Assembly: GCF_900094705.1 (NCBI RefSeq)
Contig: NZ_FMAR01000019.1
Span: forward strand, 1 to 64,000
Source of the DNA: Chitinophaga costaii
GTDB taxonomy: Bacteria > Bacteroidota > Bacteroidia > Chitinophagales > Chitinophagaceae
Reading direction: 5' to 3'
Length of the DNA stretch: 64,000 nucleotides
Of the stretch, positions 8,303-17,221 are shown in pieces. Both the position numbers and the translations under genes were made by a program. Below the pieces are notes generated by a model that was not told the origin of the DNA, made no database searches, and was given only the letters and a program-made list of their open reading frames with translations. Positions within the stretch are counted from its first letter, which is position 1. Each line of letters starts with the position of its first letter.

Positions 8303-9661
8303 TTAGTATTTAAATACTTTGCCATTGGCCATCACCTGCTGCGTGGTGGTATCAAAAGTGGCTTTGGCACCGGTGTGTATGGCGGCATTTGTCATGATGT
8401 TGGCAATGGAGTGATAGTAGCCTGCTTCCACCGGCGCATTGGGTTGTTGGCGGCTGCGCATGCATTCCATGAAGTTGCGTACGTGGGCTGAGGTGAGCGG
8501 GTCGCCGCCGGTGTTAGCGCCGGATTCCACTTTCATGGCCAGTTCGCTGAGGTCTTTTACCGGTAGCAAATTCGCCTGTAGGCCCATTTCCTTGGCTGCT
8601 CTTTCTGTGAGGCCACCTTCGGGTGTGATCTTGTTGGTATTAAGATTGAGTGTGCCGCCATTGCTGTAATAAATTTCTTTAGGATTTTCGTCGCCATTGC
8701 TCATGCGCGACATAAACACCACCTGGAAGCCGGTGGAGAGATCGTCTGCCGGACCGTAATCAAATACTGCCGTAGTGGTGTCCCAATTGCGGCGGCCATC
8801 TTTCCAGGTGTAAATGCCGCCATTGGCCACCACGCTGCGAGGATGCTGCAGGCCGGTAAACCAATGTACGGTATCGATCTGGTGAGACATCCATTGGCCG
8901 GGCTGTCCGGAGGAATAGGGCCAGAACAGGCGATATTCCAGGTATTTGCGCGGATCAAAATCTTCATGAGGGCGATTCAGCAAGAAGCGTTTCCAGTCCA
9001 GATCTTCCGCTTTACATTTTGCCACCAGTGCGGGGCGGCGCCAGCGGCCGGGTTGATTTACGTTCCAGGTAAGTTCCACCATGGTAATAGGGCCAAACTG
9101 GCCGGACTTTATAAATTGTTCGGCTGCCTTGTAATTACTCCCGGATCGGCGCTGGGAGCCTATCTGCACTATACGATCCGAGTCCTTTACCGTCTTCAAC
9201 GCAAAGATGGCATCGTCCATCGTTTCTGCAAATGGTTTTTCACAATACACATCGCAGCCGGCTTTTACGGCTTCGGCGCAGAGCAGGGCGTGTTGAAAAT
9301 CGGCGGTGCTAAGAAATACGCCATCAATATTTTTGATAGCATACAGCTCATCGTTATTGCGGCAGGCGGAGACATCGTGATCAAATTTAGATTTTAGGTA
9401 AGCCTGTCCTTCTTCGCGGCGCAGTTTCCAGATGTCGGACACGGCCACGATCTCGAAATTCAATTCTTTATAATGCTGCATAAAGCTGGGCAGGTGCGAA
9501 TTGCGGAAGCGGTCGGAGAAGCCTACCACGCCCATTCTCACACGATCGTTGGCACCCAGGATGCGGCCATAACTTTTGGCGGCAAAGCCCATGGCGCCCA
9601 GGTATACGCTGGCCGCTGCGAGGGAAGATGTTTTTAAGAAATCACGTCTTGAGTTTTCCAT
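8303..9661 (-). CDS. Gfo/Idh/MocA-family oxidoreductase, Tat-exported
   Basis: 452 aa. The N-terminus carries a twin-arginine type signal (SRRDFLKTSSLAAASVYLG), common for this family in Bacteroidota. A Rossmann NAD(P)-binding domain follows (MGVVGFSDR near residue 42) with the family's catalytic-site motif EKPFAE near residue 140, then the C-terminal alpha/beta substrate domain. Members oxidise or interconvert sugars and sugar derivatives. Its ATG overlaps the stop of the upstream PmoA-like gene (9661-9663) by one base, so the two are translationally coupled and probably act on the same sugar. The exact substrate cannot be read from sequence. Confidence 0.93.
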   Translation of the reverse strand: MENSRRDFLKTSSLAAASVYLGAMGFAAKSYGRILGANDRVRMGVVGFSDRFRNSHLPSFMQHYKELNFEIVAVSDIWKLRREEGQAYLKSKFDHDVSACRNNDELYAIKNIDGVFLSTADFQHALLCAEAVKAGCDVYCEKPFAETMDDAIFALKTVKDSDRIVQIGSQRRSGSNYKAAEQFIKSGQFGPITMVELTWNVNQPGRWRRPALVAKCKAEDLDWKRFLLNRPHEDFDPRKYLEYRLFWPYSSGQPGQWMSHQIDTVHWFTGLQHPRSVVANGGIYTWKDGRRNWDTTTAVFDYGPADDLSTGFQVVFMSRMSNGDENPKEIYYSNGGTLNLNTNKITPEGGLTERAAKEMGLQANLLPVKDLSELAMKVESGANTGGDPLTSAHVRNFMECMRSRQQPNAPVEAGYYHSIANIMTNAAIHTGAKATFDTTTQQVMANGKVFKY

Positions 9662-10683
9662 TACGAGTGAATTTTTATGGAGGAAAATTGTTTGGCTTGT
9701 TCGTTTAGTAATGTTGCACTGGGTGTAGAGCCACTGTACAATATGATACGATAGCGGAAAGTGGTTGAAGTTCCGGGAGGCAGGCAGAGGTTCAAGGATT
9801 CCAAACCGTTGCTAAAAACATTTTGTCCGAGTGGATTGGCTGCAAACAGGCCATAGTTGCGGACATGCCAGTAGGTGGGGAAGCCGGTATTTTCCGGGTG
9901 GTCAAAAATAACGATGGCTACTTTTTCTTTTTGCACTGTTCCATACAGCATGCACCATTCTCCGCGTGTGCCCCATGCATCTTTATCGGTTTTGCCGGTG
10001 CTGGTCAGGTAATGACCAGTGGCCTCGTGGCCGGATGTGGCAACAGCGGTAACATTCCCTTGTGCATCGGTGAATGATTGTGCAGTATCTGCCAGTTCCA
10101 GCGCGCTTACCACGCGCAGGCCCAGCAGACCGTCTTTTACATCTTTAAAGTAAACGGAGTCGCGCTGTGCCGTGAGCGTGGTGATACGATCGATGATACG
10201 TATATTTCTACCCCCACTAAAAACAAAGCGGGTGTCTTCTTTTAGTAATACGTGATGTGACTGGTTTTCCCAGTTGGCTGTATAGGTGAGCGTGCTATCA
10301 TGTGTGCCGGTTACCATTGTGCCGCGTATCCAGCCGTAATGGGCTTTCTTGCTGGCAGGAATGGCAGAAGAATTATTCCAGAAGTCCAGGCCGTTTACGC
10401 TTTCATAATTCAGCCAAAGGCCTACATGATGTGGGTGATCCGTGGCTTCGCCTGCTGCTGGCGGATTTGCACGGGTAATGCGGTGCCCGTCGGGTGAAAA
10501 AACCGGATACAGCACGGGTTTCTCCAGGGTATCAGGGTAAATGAAATTGCAAAATAATTTACCAGCTATCATTACACCAACGCTGTGTTGTGCACGGGTG
10601 GTCTTAAAGTATACGTTGCTTTGCTGCGCAAAACTAAAACAGGGCAATATAACCAGTAGCAGCAGGGAGTACCATGGTTTCAT
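9661..10683 (-). CDS. PmoA-like (DUF6807) secreted protein
   Basis: 340 aa with an N-terminal signal peptide ending near FAQQ (residues 1-20). The body has the HPHHVGLWLNY and DFWNN segments typical of the family that databases name methane-oxygenase-like PmoA (now DUF6807) in Bacteroidota; it has no membrane helices and is not a methane monooxygenase. It is first in a two-gene unit with a Gfo/Idh/MocA dehydrogenase, a very common pairing in sugar-degradation loci, so a role in periplasmic handling of a sugar is likely. No catalytic role is established for the family. Confidence 0.85.
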   Translation of the reverse strand: MKPWYSLLLLVILPCFSFAQQSNVYFKTTRAQHSVGVMIAGKLFCNFIYPDTLEKPVLYPVFSPDGHRITRANPPAAGEATDHPHHVGLWLNYESVNGLDFWNNSSAIPASKKAHYGWIRGTMVTGTHDSTLTYTANWENQSHHVLLKEDTRFVFSGGRNIRIIDRITTLTAQRDSVYFKDVKDGLLGLRVVSALELADTAQSFTDAQGNVTAVATSGHEATGHYLTSTGKTDKDAWGTRGEWCMLYGTVQKEKVAIVIFDHPENTGFPTYWHVRNYGLFAANPLGQNVFSNGLESLNLCLPPGTSTTFRYRIILYSGSTPSATLLNEQAKQFSSIKIHS

Positions 10684-10806
10684 GATGTATGATTGACGGG
10701 TGTACGTGGAATGAATAATTGCTAAAAACGTGGTGGTAATAATTTCTGCTTGTTTTAAACAGGCATAAAAGATAGAAAAAAAAGTGATGGGGAGTTAGTA
10801 TCCGTT

Positions 10807-10840
10807 AAAAAAAGCCACTGTTGAGGGTGGCTTTTTTTTT
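10807..10840 (-). terminator. terminator of aldo/keto reductase gene
   Basis: AAAAAAAGCCAC and GTGGCTTTTTTT form a stem around a short loop; on the minus strand it follows the reductase stop (10862) by about 20 bases. The hairpin is flanked by a nine-T and nine-G run (10832-10849). Confidence 0.85.
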
Positions 10841-10861
10841 GGGGGGGGGTATTTTGCAAAA

Positions 10862-11884
10862 TTACTCGGATGTACGATCAGCGCCCATGCGTTCCAGCAT
10901 CCAGCCGGGATATTCGGCGGGGAGCTTGCTTACCTCGTGAAGGCGGTTCAGTTCCTCTTGGGTAAAGGTTACGTTTACTGCTTTCAGGTTGTCTTCCAGT
11001 TGTTCCGGTTTTTTAGCCCCGATGATCACGGTACTTACTGCTTGCTGTTGTAGTAGCCAGGCCAGGGCCAGTTGGGCCACGGAGGCGCCTTTAGCGGGGG
11101 CAATTTCGGCCAGCACGTCTACCACATCAAAAGCGCGATCTTTATTCACCGGCGGAAAATCAAATTCTACGCGGCGGGCGCCTGCTGCCTGCTGTCCATT
11201 GCGGGTAAATTTACCGCTCAGGAAACCACCTGCCAGCGGACTCCAAACCATGAGGCCTATTTTCTGATCGTTTAATAAAGGGATCACTTCACGTTCCAGG
11301 TCGCGGCCTGCGATGGTGTAATAAGCTTGCAGTGATTCAAAGCGGGACAGGTGATGGTACTGAGAATAGTCTACCGCTTTCATAAGCTGCCAGGCGGCGA
11401 GATTGCTGGCGCCAATATAACGCACCTTACCGCTGCGCACCAGGTTGTCTAAGGCTTCCAGCGTTTCACTCAATGGTGTCAGCGGATCGTAGCCATGTAT
11501 CTGGTAAAGATCGATGTAGTCTGTTTGCAGGCGGCGCAGGCTGCTCTCCACTTGCTGAAGGATGTGTTTGCGGGTAAGGCCTACATCGTTGGGTCCATCG
11601 CCTATTTTGCCGCGCACTTTGGTGGCAAGTACCAGTTCGTCGCGGTGCAGGCCCAGGTTGCGGATGGCTTTGCCAGTGAGTTCTTCCGACAATCCTTCGG
11701 AATATACATTGGCCGTGTCAATAAAATTAATGCCGGCGTCGATAGAACGTTTTACCAGATCATCTACGGGTTGTTGGTCCAGGGTGCCAATAGCAGACCA
11801 AAAACCCTTGCCACCAAAGGTCATGGTACCCAGGCATAGTTCCGATACTTTAAGGCCGGTGTTGCCAAGCAGGTTATATTTCAT
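10862..11884 (-). CDS. aldo/keto reductase
   Basis: 340 aa TIM-barrel NADPH-dependent reductase. Catalytic tetrad landmarks are visible: Asp in FIDTANVY with the catalytic Tyr four residues later, Lys in LATKVRG and His in YQIHGYD. The C-terminal cofactor-binding motif VIIGAKKPEQLEDN is canonical. It reduces aldehydes or ketones; the closest subfamily by feel is the YajO/YeaE-like group, but the substrate is not known. It is a single gene with its own terminator, next to sugar-handling genes on the same strand. Confidence 0.94.
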   Translation of the reverse strand: MKYNLLGNTGLKVSELCLGTMTFGGKGFWSAIGTLDQQPVDDLVKRSIDAGINFIDTANVYSEGLSEELTGKAIRNLGLHRDELVLATKVRGKIGDGPNDVGLTRKHILQQVESSLRRLQTDYIDLYQIHGYDPLTPLSETLEALDNLVRSGKVRYIGASNLAAWQLMKAVDYSQYHHLSRFESLQAYYTIAGRDLEREVIPLLNDQKIGLMVWSPLAGGFLSGKFTRNGQQAAGARRVEFDFPPVNKDRAFDVVDVLAEIAPAKGASVAQLALAWLLQQQAVSTVIIGAKKPEQLEDNLKAVNVTFTQEELNRLHEVSKLPAEYPGWMLERMGADRTSE

Positions 11885-12102
11885 CGCTTAACTTTTAAGA
11901 TAAATGTATCCTTAAATTAAGCAATGGCCTGCATTTCCGCTGAATATTTATTTAGTTAGTACGGGTTGGTATTGGCTAAAATATAGTTTACACGGGGACG
12001 TATAATCCGGTAATAGAACGTACGCATCTTTGCAGGCGAGGGGCTATGCTTCGTCTTATTGAAGCTATAGATTTTTCATGCATGGGTGGTGCAACTTTTC
12101 TT

Positions 12103-13203
12103 TTATGGAATGCTCTGGAAAGAAACCCTTTCCACCACCACGCCCATTTTTTTCAGGGCTGCATTATCTGCACTTACTTTTTTATTGCCGGTTACAGCAT
12201 CGTAAAGTTTGGGGTCGCCGGAGTTTACTACTTTAAAGAGTACTTCCACGCCTTTGCCTTCCAGGGTGCCGCCTTCCCAGCTTTCCACTGTGCCGCCATC
12301 TTCCCATTCAAAGCCGAAGATGCGGAAATTACGGCCGTTTAATTTTACCACTTTTTCCAGCGGGTCGCCTACTTTAATGCCGAAGGGAAATTTCCAGCCG
12401 GAATTTTCCTGGGAGAAGGTAATCACGTTGGTACTATCGGCATGCATAATAAATTCCAGTTCATTATTGGTATCGGGAAACAGGAAATAGGCCTGGCCAA
12501 TGTCGTTGCCGGCTACATCAGTGGTATTGCGGATCACGATATTTTCCTTTCCATACAAATCGTACAGTGATTTAGGGTCATGTAATTTAAAGAGGTTGCG
12601 TGCGTCCATATTGTACACCGGTGCGGGTGGTGGCGGAGGAGGGGGGGCTACGGTAATAGTATTGCCGGCGCTGTCCTTCGTGATAATGGGTTGTGCGGCG
12701 GCCAGGGCGGCTTTGGCGCGGGCTTCCTCGGCGGCCTTCACTGCGGCGGCATCGCGGGCGGCTTGCGCGGCTACGTCGGCGGGACGGTTGCCGGAGCGTT
12801 CGTAAGGGCGTTTGTCTTCAAGAATATTTTTACTATCGTTTTTAAATTTCTTTTCGGTGTAGGTTGCCAGCGCAAAGGCATCGTTGGTAGAGAAGCCCAG
12901 GTTGCGAAGATTGGCAATGAGTTGCTGCCGGTTTACGCTGCTGTATTGGTATAAATATTTAAGCGCATTGTCCAGGGCAGCCGGGTCTTTTTTCAGGTTC
13001 ATCATCGTGGTATCGATGTCCAGGCCACCGGTGCCGGCACGGGTCATGGCGGTAGCGATGTAATCGCTCACGGTATCGTTTGGAAGCTGGTAGTGTTCGC
13101 CTATTTTGGTAGAGAAGGCATTGGCTACCGGTTCGGCAAGCTTCACCTGTGCACCTGCCAGCAGGGGGAGAAAAATGGCAATCAATAAGAAAATCCTTTT
13201 CAT
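12103..13203 (-). CDS. secreted protein of unknown function with Ala- and Pro-rich linker
   Basis: 366 aa from the ATG at 13201-13203, chosen because it begins a clean signal peptide (MKRIFLLIAIFLPLLAGAQ); the frame stays open 30 codons further upstream. The N-terminal third is helical-looking and contains several NLR-type turns; the middle (about 155-215) is an Ala-rich, charged coiled-coil-like segment followed by a run of seven prolines near residue 200; the C-terminal 150 residues have a GIKVGDPLEKVVKLNGR element and look like a compact beta-rich domain. I do not recognise the family. It should be periplasmic or secreted. Confidence 0.8.
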   Translation of the reverse strand: MKRIFLLIAIFLPLLAGAQVKLAEPVANAFSTKIGEHYQLPNDTVSDYIATAMTRAGTGGLDIDTTMMNLKKDPAALDNALKYLYQYSSVNRQQLIANLRNLGFSTNDAFALATYTEKKFKNDSKNILEDKRPYERSGNRPADVAAQAARDAAAVKAAEEARAKAALAAAQPIITKDSAGNTITVAPPPPPPPAPVYNMDARNLFKLHDPKSLYDLYGKENIVIRNTTDVAGNDIGQAYFLFPDTNNELEFIMHADSTNVITFSQENSGWKFPFGIKVGDPLEKVVKLNGRNFRIFGFEWEDGGTVESWEGGTLEGKGVEVLFKVVNSGDPKLYDAVTGNKKVSADNAALKKMGVVVERVSFQSIP

Positions 13204-13364
13204 GTATGATGGTTCTGTTCTAATCTTAACAAAGGCCGGGAGATCATTGGACCCGGCTAAAATAGGCATATTTCCGCATTGTTGACCGGCCACTTTACCT
13301 AAAACGCAGGGAGTTGTATTCCTATTGCCCAGGCTGTAAACAGGAATGTTGATCGTCTATACCC

Positions 13365-13643
13365 GGTAACGGCATAGGCTTTGAGCTCCTTTATGCAAAA
13401 CATATCCTTGTAATTTTCCAGCGCCTTAATAGCCGCGATTCCTTTACTGGCACCGGCATTGGCCTGGTGCAGTGCAAAAAGATCATGGAAAACCACGGCG
13501 GCCATATCTCCGCTTCCGGGCAGGAGGGGGCCGGAGTGGTATTCCCGGTATTATTGCCGGCGAGGCACCGGCAGCAGAAAAAATCCAGGCATTGGACTAC
13601 TACAAACGCTTCGTTACTTTGTGGCCATTATTATTTTATCTGA
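13365..13643 (+). pseudogene. relic of a sensor histidine kinase (HATPase domain)
   Basis: The plus frame beginning at 13365 reads GNGIGFELLYAKHI, then VIFQRLNSRDSFTGTGIGL and KKIMENHGGHISA, then G-E-G-A-G and FPVLLPA. These are in order the N/G1 box (DNGIGF with D changed to G), F box and G2 box (GTGIGL) and C-terminal beta strand of a bacteriophytochrome/PAS-type histidine kinase ATPase domain. A stop (13350) lies just before it, no start is present, and the upstream kinase parts are gone, being replaced by the spacer and the 12103 gene. It is a truncated fossil gene, open to the stop at 13641-13643. Confidence 0.85.
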
Positions 13644-13674
13644 ATATGTGCAATTGAAACATAGTAAAAGCAAG

Positions 13675-14973
13675 ATGCTGCGCCCCGCGCAACTGGCAGC
13701 CGTTATTTTCCTGACCGTTTCAGGTGGCCCCTACGGCCTGGAGCCACTTTTGCTGTACGGGGGAAACAATGCCATCCTGCTGCTGCTCGTGGTACCCCTG
13801 CTCTGGGATTTGCCTACAATATTCACCGTGATGGAATTGAACAGCATGATGCCATTGAACGGTGGATACTATCAATGGGTGAAGCAAGGTCTGGGCCTGC
13901 GCTGGGCTTTTTACGAAGGCTGGTGGACCTGGCTGTATACTTTTGTAGACCTGGCTATTTACCCGGTACTGTTTGTAGAATATGCATCTTTCTTTTTTCC
14001 CGCCATCGCTGCTTATAAGCTGCCCATTTGCTGGGCTATTATATGGGGAGGTGCCTGGCTTAATATCCGGGGCATAGTTCCCGTGGGCAAAGCGGCCGTT
14101 GTGCTAGGTGTTGTGGTTGTACTGCCTTTCGCTATACTGGCCGGTATGGCGTTGTGGCATAGTCCTGTAGGGCATTTGTGGCAATTGCCCCGTCCTGCGG
14201 GGGGGATGAGCTTGTCTGCCATCGGCATGGGATTGTATACAGTGATGTGGAATTTTCTGGGGTGGGACAATGCCACTACTTATGCAGAAGAAGTAGACCA
14301 TCCGGTGCGGAGTTATTTGTGGTCGCTGGGCGCGGCTTTCCTGCTCATTTTTGTGCTTTATTTCGTTACTGTGCTGGTAGCTTTACATGCAGGAGTGGAT
14401 GTAGTAACATTGCAGGAGGTGGGTTTTCCGGTGCTGGGTACTGTGATAGGCGGTTGGTGGCTGGGGGCTTTGCTTTCCTTGGGAGGGATGGCCAGTGCGC
14501 TGGGTTTGTTTTCGGCAGTGATGCTCTCTGTATCCCGCATGCCCAAAGCGATGGCAGACGATAGGTTATTACCACCTGTACTGAGCCGGGAACACCGCAG
14601 ATATGAAACCCCCTGGATATCCATTCTTTGCTGCGCCGTGGTGGTAAGCTTGTTGGTCATCTGGACGTTTGAGGACCTGCTGATCATAGATATTACACTG
14701 TATGGCACTGCGTTGTTCCTGGAATTTATAGCCCTGATTATTTTGCGCATCAAAGCGCCACAATGGGAACGTCCATTCCGGATTCCGCTGGGCATACCGG
14801 GGCTTTGTATCATGACCTTACTGCCGCTGATAGTTTTTGGCGTGGCATTTAGTGGCGCGTTGATGGCCGGGCAAAACAACCAACCACTATTATTTTCCGT
14901 CATCGCCTTGATCAGCGGAGAAGTAGTATGGCAGGGCATTCGCAGGATACACCACCCTGCTAATAAGATTTAA
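13675..14973 (+). CDS. APC-superfamily amino-acid permease
   Basis: 432 aa from the ATG at 13675. The same frame is open from 13459, but that part overlaps the kinase relic, so the later start is preferred. About 12 membrane helices; the first has the unwound FLTVSGGPYGLEPL motif of the amino acid-polyamine-organocation family, and NGGYYQWV and WWTWLYTFVD follow as in helix 2-3 of this family. It imports or exchanges an amino acid or amine at the inner membrane; the substrate is not clear. It is monocistronic, with no terminator that I can see in the long spacer after it. Confidence 0.92.
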   Translation: MLRPAQLAAVIFLTVSGGPYGLEPLLLYGGNNAILLLLVVPLLWDLPTIFTVMELNSMMPLNGGYYQWVKQGLGLRWAFYEGWWTWLYTFVDLAIYPVLFVEYASFFFPAIAAYKLPICWAIIWGGAWLNIRGIVPVGKAAVVLGVVVVLPFAILAGMALWHSPVGHLWQLPRPAGGMSLSAIGMGLYTVMWNFLGWDNATTYAEEVDHPVRSYLWSLGAAFLLIFVLYFVTVLVALHAGVDVVTLQEVGFPVLGTVIGGWWLGALLSLGGMASALGLFSAVMLSVSRMPKAMADDRLLPPVLSREHRRYETPWISILCCAVVVSLLVIWTFEDLLIIDITLYGTALFLEFIALIILRIKAPQWERPFRIPLGIPGLCIMTLLPLIVFGVAFSGALMAGQNNQPLLFSVIALISGEVVWQGIRRIHHPANKI

Positions 14974-15878
14974 TGGCGCATTATTTACGCTTGATATTGT
15001 TTGTAAAATCGATTCAATAGGATAATTTAACATGGTAAGTAGTGAAAAAACTGTCAACTTGAAGGGTAGCATCTATCTATTTTTTGGAACAGATCGGAAA
15101 TGTAGTTGATAGTCCTGACAGCGATTACCATTAACTATAAGAACTGCCCATTCATAAAAATTTTAAGCATCGTATAATGCGTTATTCAACCACCATCTAA
15201 AAACAGGTTCACACAAAACCTTTCCCTTCCGACAACCGCTCATTCCTGCAGCAATGGCGTTGTACTACTTACAATATTAACCCTGTATGACGGAGAATGA
15301 TTTTGCCCTTAAAAAGGTGACGGCTACATGAGCGGCCCGGCGTAGCATTGCCCCGAAACTTTGTTATTCATTCATTTTTTTTAAAATAAGGTGATTATTC
15401 CGCAGCCCGGTATGTTACTTACTCGCAGCGCACGGCAATGGCGGCTTTCATGCTGCCAGCGGCGCTTACCTTTGCGGAAGCCAAAATAATAGTGGTCGGA
15501 AGACCACATGGCAGCGGGTTGCTTTTACAATCGTGAAAGCACAGCTTAGCCTGCCTTACCGCAAAGAAGGGGTATCCGGCCGTTTCACTTATGATTACGA
15601 TGGCCGGTATCTGGCCAAATTTCCCTTTGAGTTCAATTAATACAAAGAATAAAGGGGGCAGGTTATAATTTTATTGCCAGCCATTTTTCCCTTCGCCCCA
15701 TTTTCTCATTTATAGATAAGTTGCCATCCCGCCGGCCAAAGTCGTTCATGACCGGTACTTTTACATAGTATAAAAACATAAAATGATTTAGGAAAATTAT
15801 GCACTTTGCCGTCTAAGGGCTATCTTGGAGCTGTGCCGCCGGATACCTATAGGCGATTAATTTATCATCCAAAATTTT
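14974..15878. other. long spacer of decayed sequence before fucosidase
   Basis: About 900 bases without an intact gene. The part from 15395 to 15640 stays open in one frame and ends with an evident SusC-type fragment (separate entry). The rest shows no recognisable gene. The last 100 bases should hold the fucosidase promoter, but no exact TAnnTTTG is seen; TATCTTGG at about 15821 is the nearest. Confidence 0.55.
15530..15640 (+). pseudogene. relic of a SusC/RagA-type TonB-dependent receptor
   Basis: The frame reads SLPYRKEGVSGRFTYDYDGR followed by YLAKFPFEFN and a stop. LPYRxxGxxGRxTYxYxxRYL is a hallmark segment of the SusC outer-membrane barrel, normally followed by EFNFGYNGSENF; here it stops. 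No start, plug domain or rest of the barrel remains. This shows that a glycan-import receptor once lay next to the fucosidase. Confidence 0.72.
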
Positions 15879-17186
15879 ATGAAAAACAATCATTTTTCTT
15901 GGCCAGTATTGCTCTTGCTGGCCCTATTGCCAGTACGGCCGCTGCACGCGCAGCAGGCGGTGACAGAACCTGCCAGCCAAGCTGCCCGCGATAATTTCAG
16001 CGACATGCGTTTTGGCCTGTTTATCCACTGGGGCGTATACAGCCTATTAGGCGATGGCGAATGGGTAATGTATTTTAAAAAAATCCCTTACAGCAGTTAC
16101 AGTCGCCTGCCAGATGCGTTCTATCCACACCATTTCGATGCGAAAGCCTGGGTAAAGATGGCCAAAGACGCGGGTATGAAATACATTACCATTACTGCCC
16201 GCCACCACGATGGCTTCAGTATATTCAATAGTAAAGCATCGGCCTATAACATCATGGCCACTCCTTATCATACCGACCCGCTGGCCGAACTGGCTAAGGT
16301 TTGCAAACAGGAAGGCATAAAATTGTTTTTTTATTATTCTCTGCTGGATTGGGGACGCGAAGACTACGCCTATGGTTCGCCCATCGTAAATGGCAAACCC
16401 TCCAAGGGCGATTGGGATCATTACATTGCTTTTATGAAGGCACAGCTCACCGAACTACTTACCAACTATCCCGACATAGCCGGCATTTGGTTCGATGGAG
16501 AATGGGATCGCCCGGACGTAAACTGGCATTTCGACGAGATCTATGCCCTCATTCACAAACTAAAACCCAATGCTCTCATAGGCAACAACCATCACCACGC
16601 TGCCCGCGCCGGGGAAGATTTTCAGATGTTTGAACGCGATCTGCCGGGAGAAAATAAATCCGGCTTCAGTGGTGATGCTTCCATATCTGCCGCGCTGCCG
16701 CTGGAAACCTGTGAAACAATGAATAATAGCTGGGGCTTCACCATCACTGATAATCATTATAAAAGCGTACGGCAGGTTATCCAATTGCTGGTAAATGCCG
16801 CCGGTCGCAATGCTAACCTGTTGCTAAACGTAGGCCCCATGGCCAATGGTGTGATACAGCCCGAATTTGCCGATACACTGACTGCCGCCGGCAAATGGCT
16901 TGCCCGCTACGGCAGTAGCATTTACGGTACCCGTCAGGGCTTCCTGCCCCCACAATCCTGGGGCGTTACCACTGCCCGCGCCGGCCACCAGTATGTGCAT
17001 ATCTTGCAAAACCCGGGTGTAAACCCATTGTTCCTGCCCGGGCTGCCCGGCAAGTTAAGGAAGGCCGTCACCTATGGCACAGAACTCCCCGTAAAATATA
17101 CGCTGGTAGATAAAGGCATCCTGCTATACCTCGATGGCTTTGGCAATGCGGGGTACGACAATATCATCGACCTCACTTTTGAATAA
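15879..17186 (+). CDS. GH29 alpha-L-fucosidase, secreted
   Basis: 435 aa with a signal peptide (residues 1-25, ending LHAQQ). Family GH29 landmarks: MRFGLFIHWGVYSLLGDGEW near the N-terminus, ITARHHDGF (His pair binding fucose) and IWFDGEW, whose Asp206 is the expected catalytic nucleophile. It then has LLLNVGPMANG typical of the end of the barrel and a short beta domain. It removes terminal alpha-L-fucose from glycans in the periplasm or at the surface. A SusC relic lies just upstream, which suggests it belonged to a polysaccharide-utilisation locus that has been lost. A bidirectional terminator follows. Confidence 0.95.
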   Translation: MKNNHFSWPVLLLLALLPVRPLHAQQAVTEPASQAARDNFSDMRFGLFIHWGVYSLLGDGEWVMYFKKIPYSSYSRLPDAFYPHHFDAKAWVKMAKDAGMKYITITARHHDGFSIFNSKASAYNIMATPYHTDPLAELAKVCKQEGIKLFFYYSLLDWGREDYAYGSPIVNGKPSKGDWDHYIAFMKAQLTELLTNYPDIAGIWFDGEWDRPDVNWHFDEIYALIHKLKPNALIGNNHHHAARAGEDFQMFERDLPGENKSGFSGDASISAALPLETCETMNNSWGFTITDNHYKSVRQVIQLLVNAAGRNANLLLNVGPMANGVIQPEFADTLTAAGKWLARYGSSIYGTRQGFLPPQSWGVTTARAGHQYVHILQNPGVNPLFLPGLPGKLRKAVTYGTELPVKYTLVDKGILLYLDGFGNAGYDNIIDLTFE

Positions 17187-17189
17187 CGC

Positions 17190-17220
17190 AAAAAAGCCGG
17201 CTATCGTGGCCGGCTTTTTT
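17190..17220. terminator. bidirectional terminator between fucosidase and VOC gene
   Basis: AAAAAAGCCGGC and GCCGGCTTTTTT form a perfect 12-bp stem with a 7-base loop, T-runs on both strands. It lies 4 bases after the fucosidase stop and 2 bases before the stop of the converging gene. Confidence 0.93.
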
Positions 17221-17221
17221 G

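Noticed and set aside
9661-10683. Methane/ammonia monooxygenase subunit A, as the PmoA label suggests
   Set aside because: The protein has a signal peptide and no membrane helices; the label is historical for a sugar-locus family (DUF6807).
10749-10760. 12-base CTTGTTTTAAAC, found again inverted at 29439-29450 before the LacI gene
   Set aside because: AT-rich 12-mer; two copies in 64 kb are not strong evidence of a shared operator without a genome-wide count.
13299-13505. 68-codon minus frame before the permease
   Set aside because: It is the complement of the histidine-kinase relic, which explains its protein-like look.
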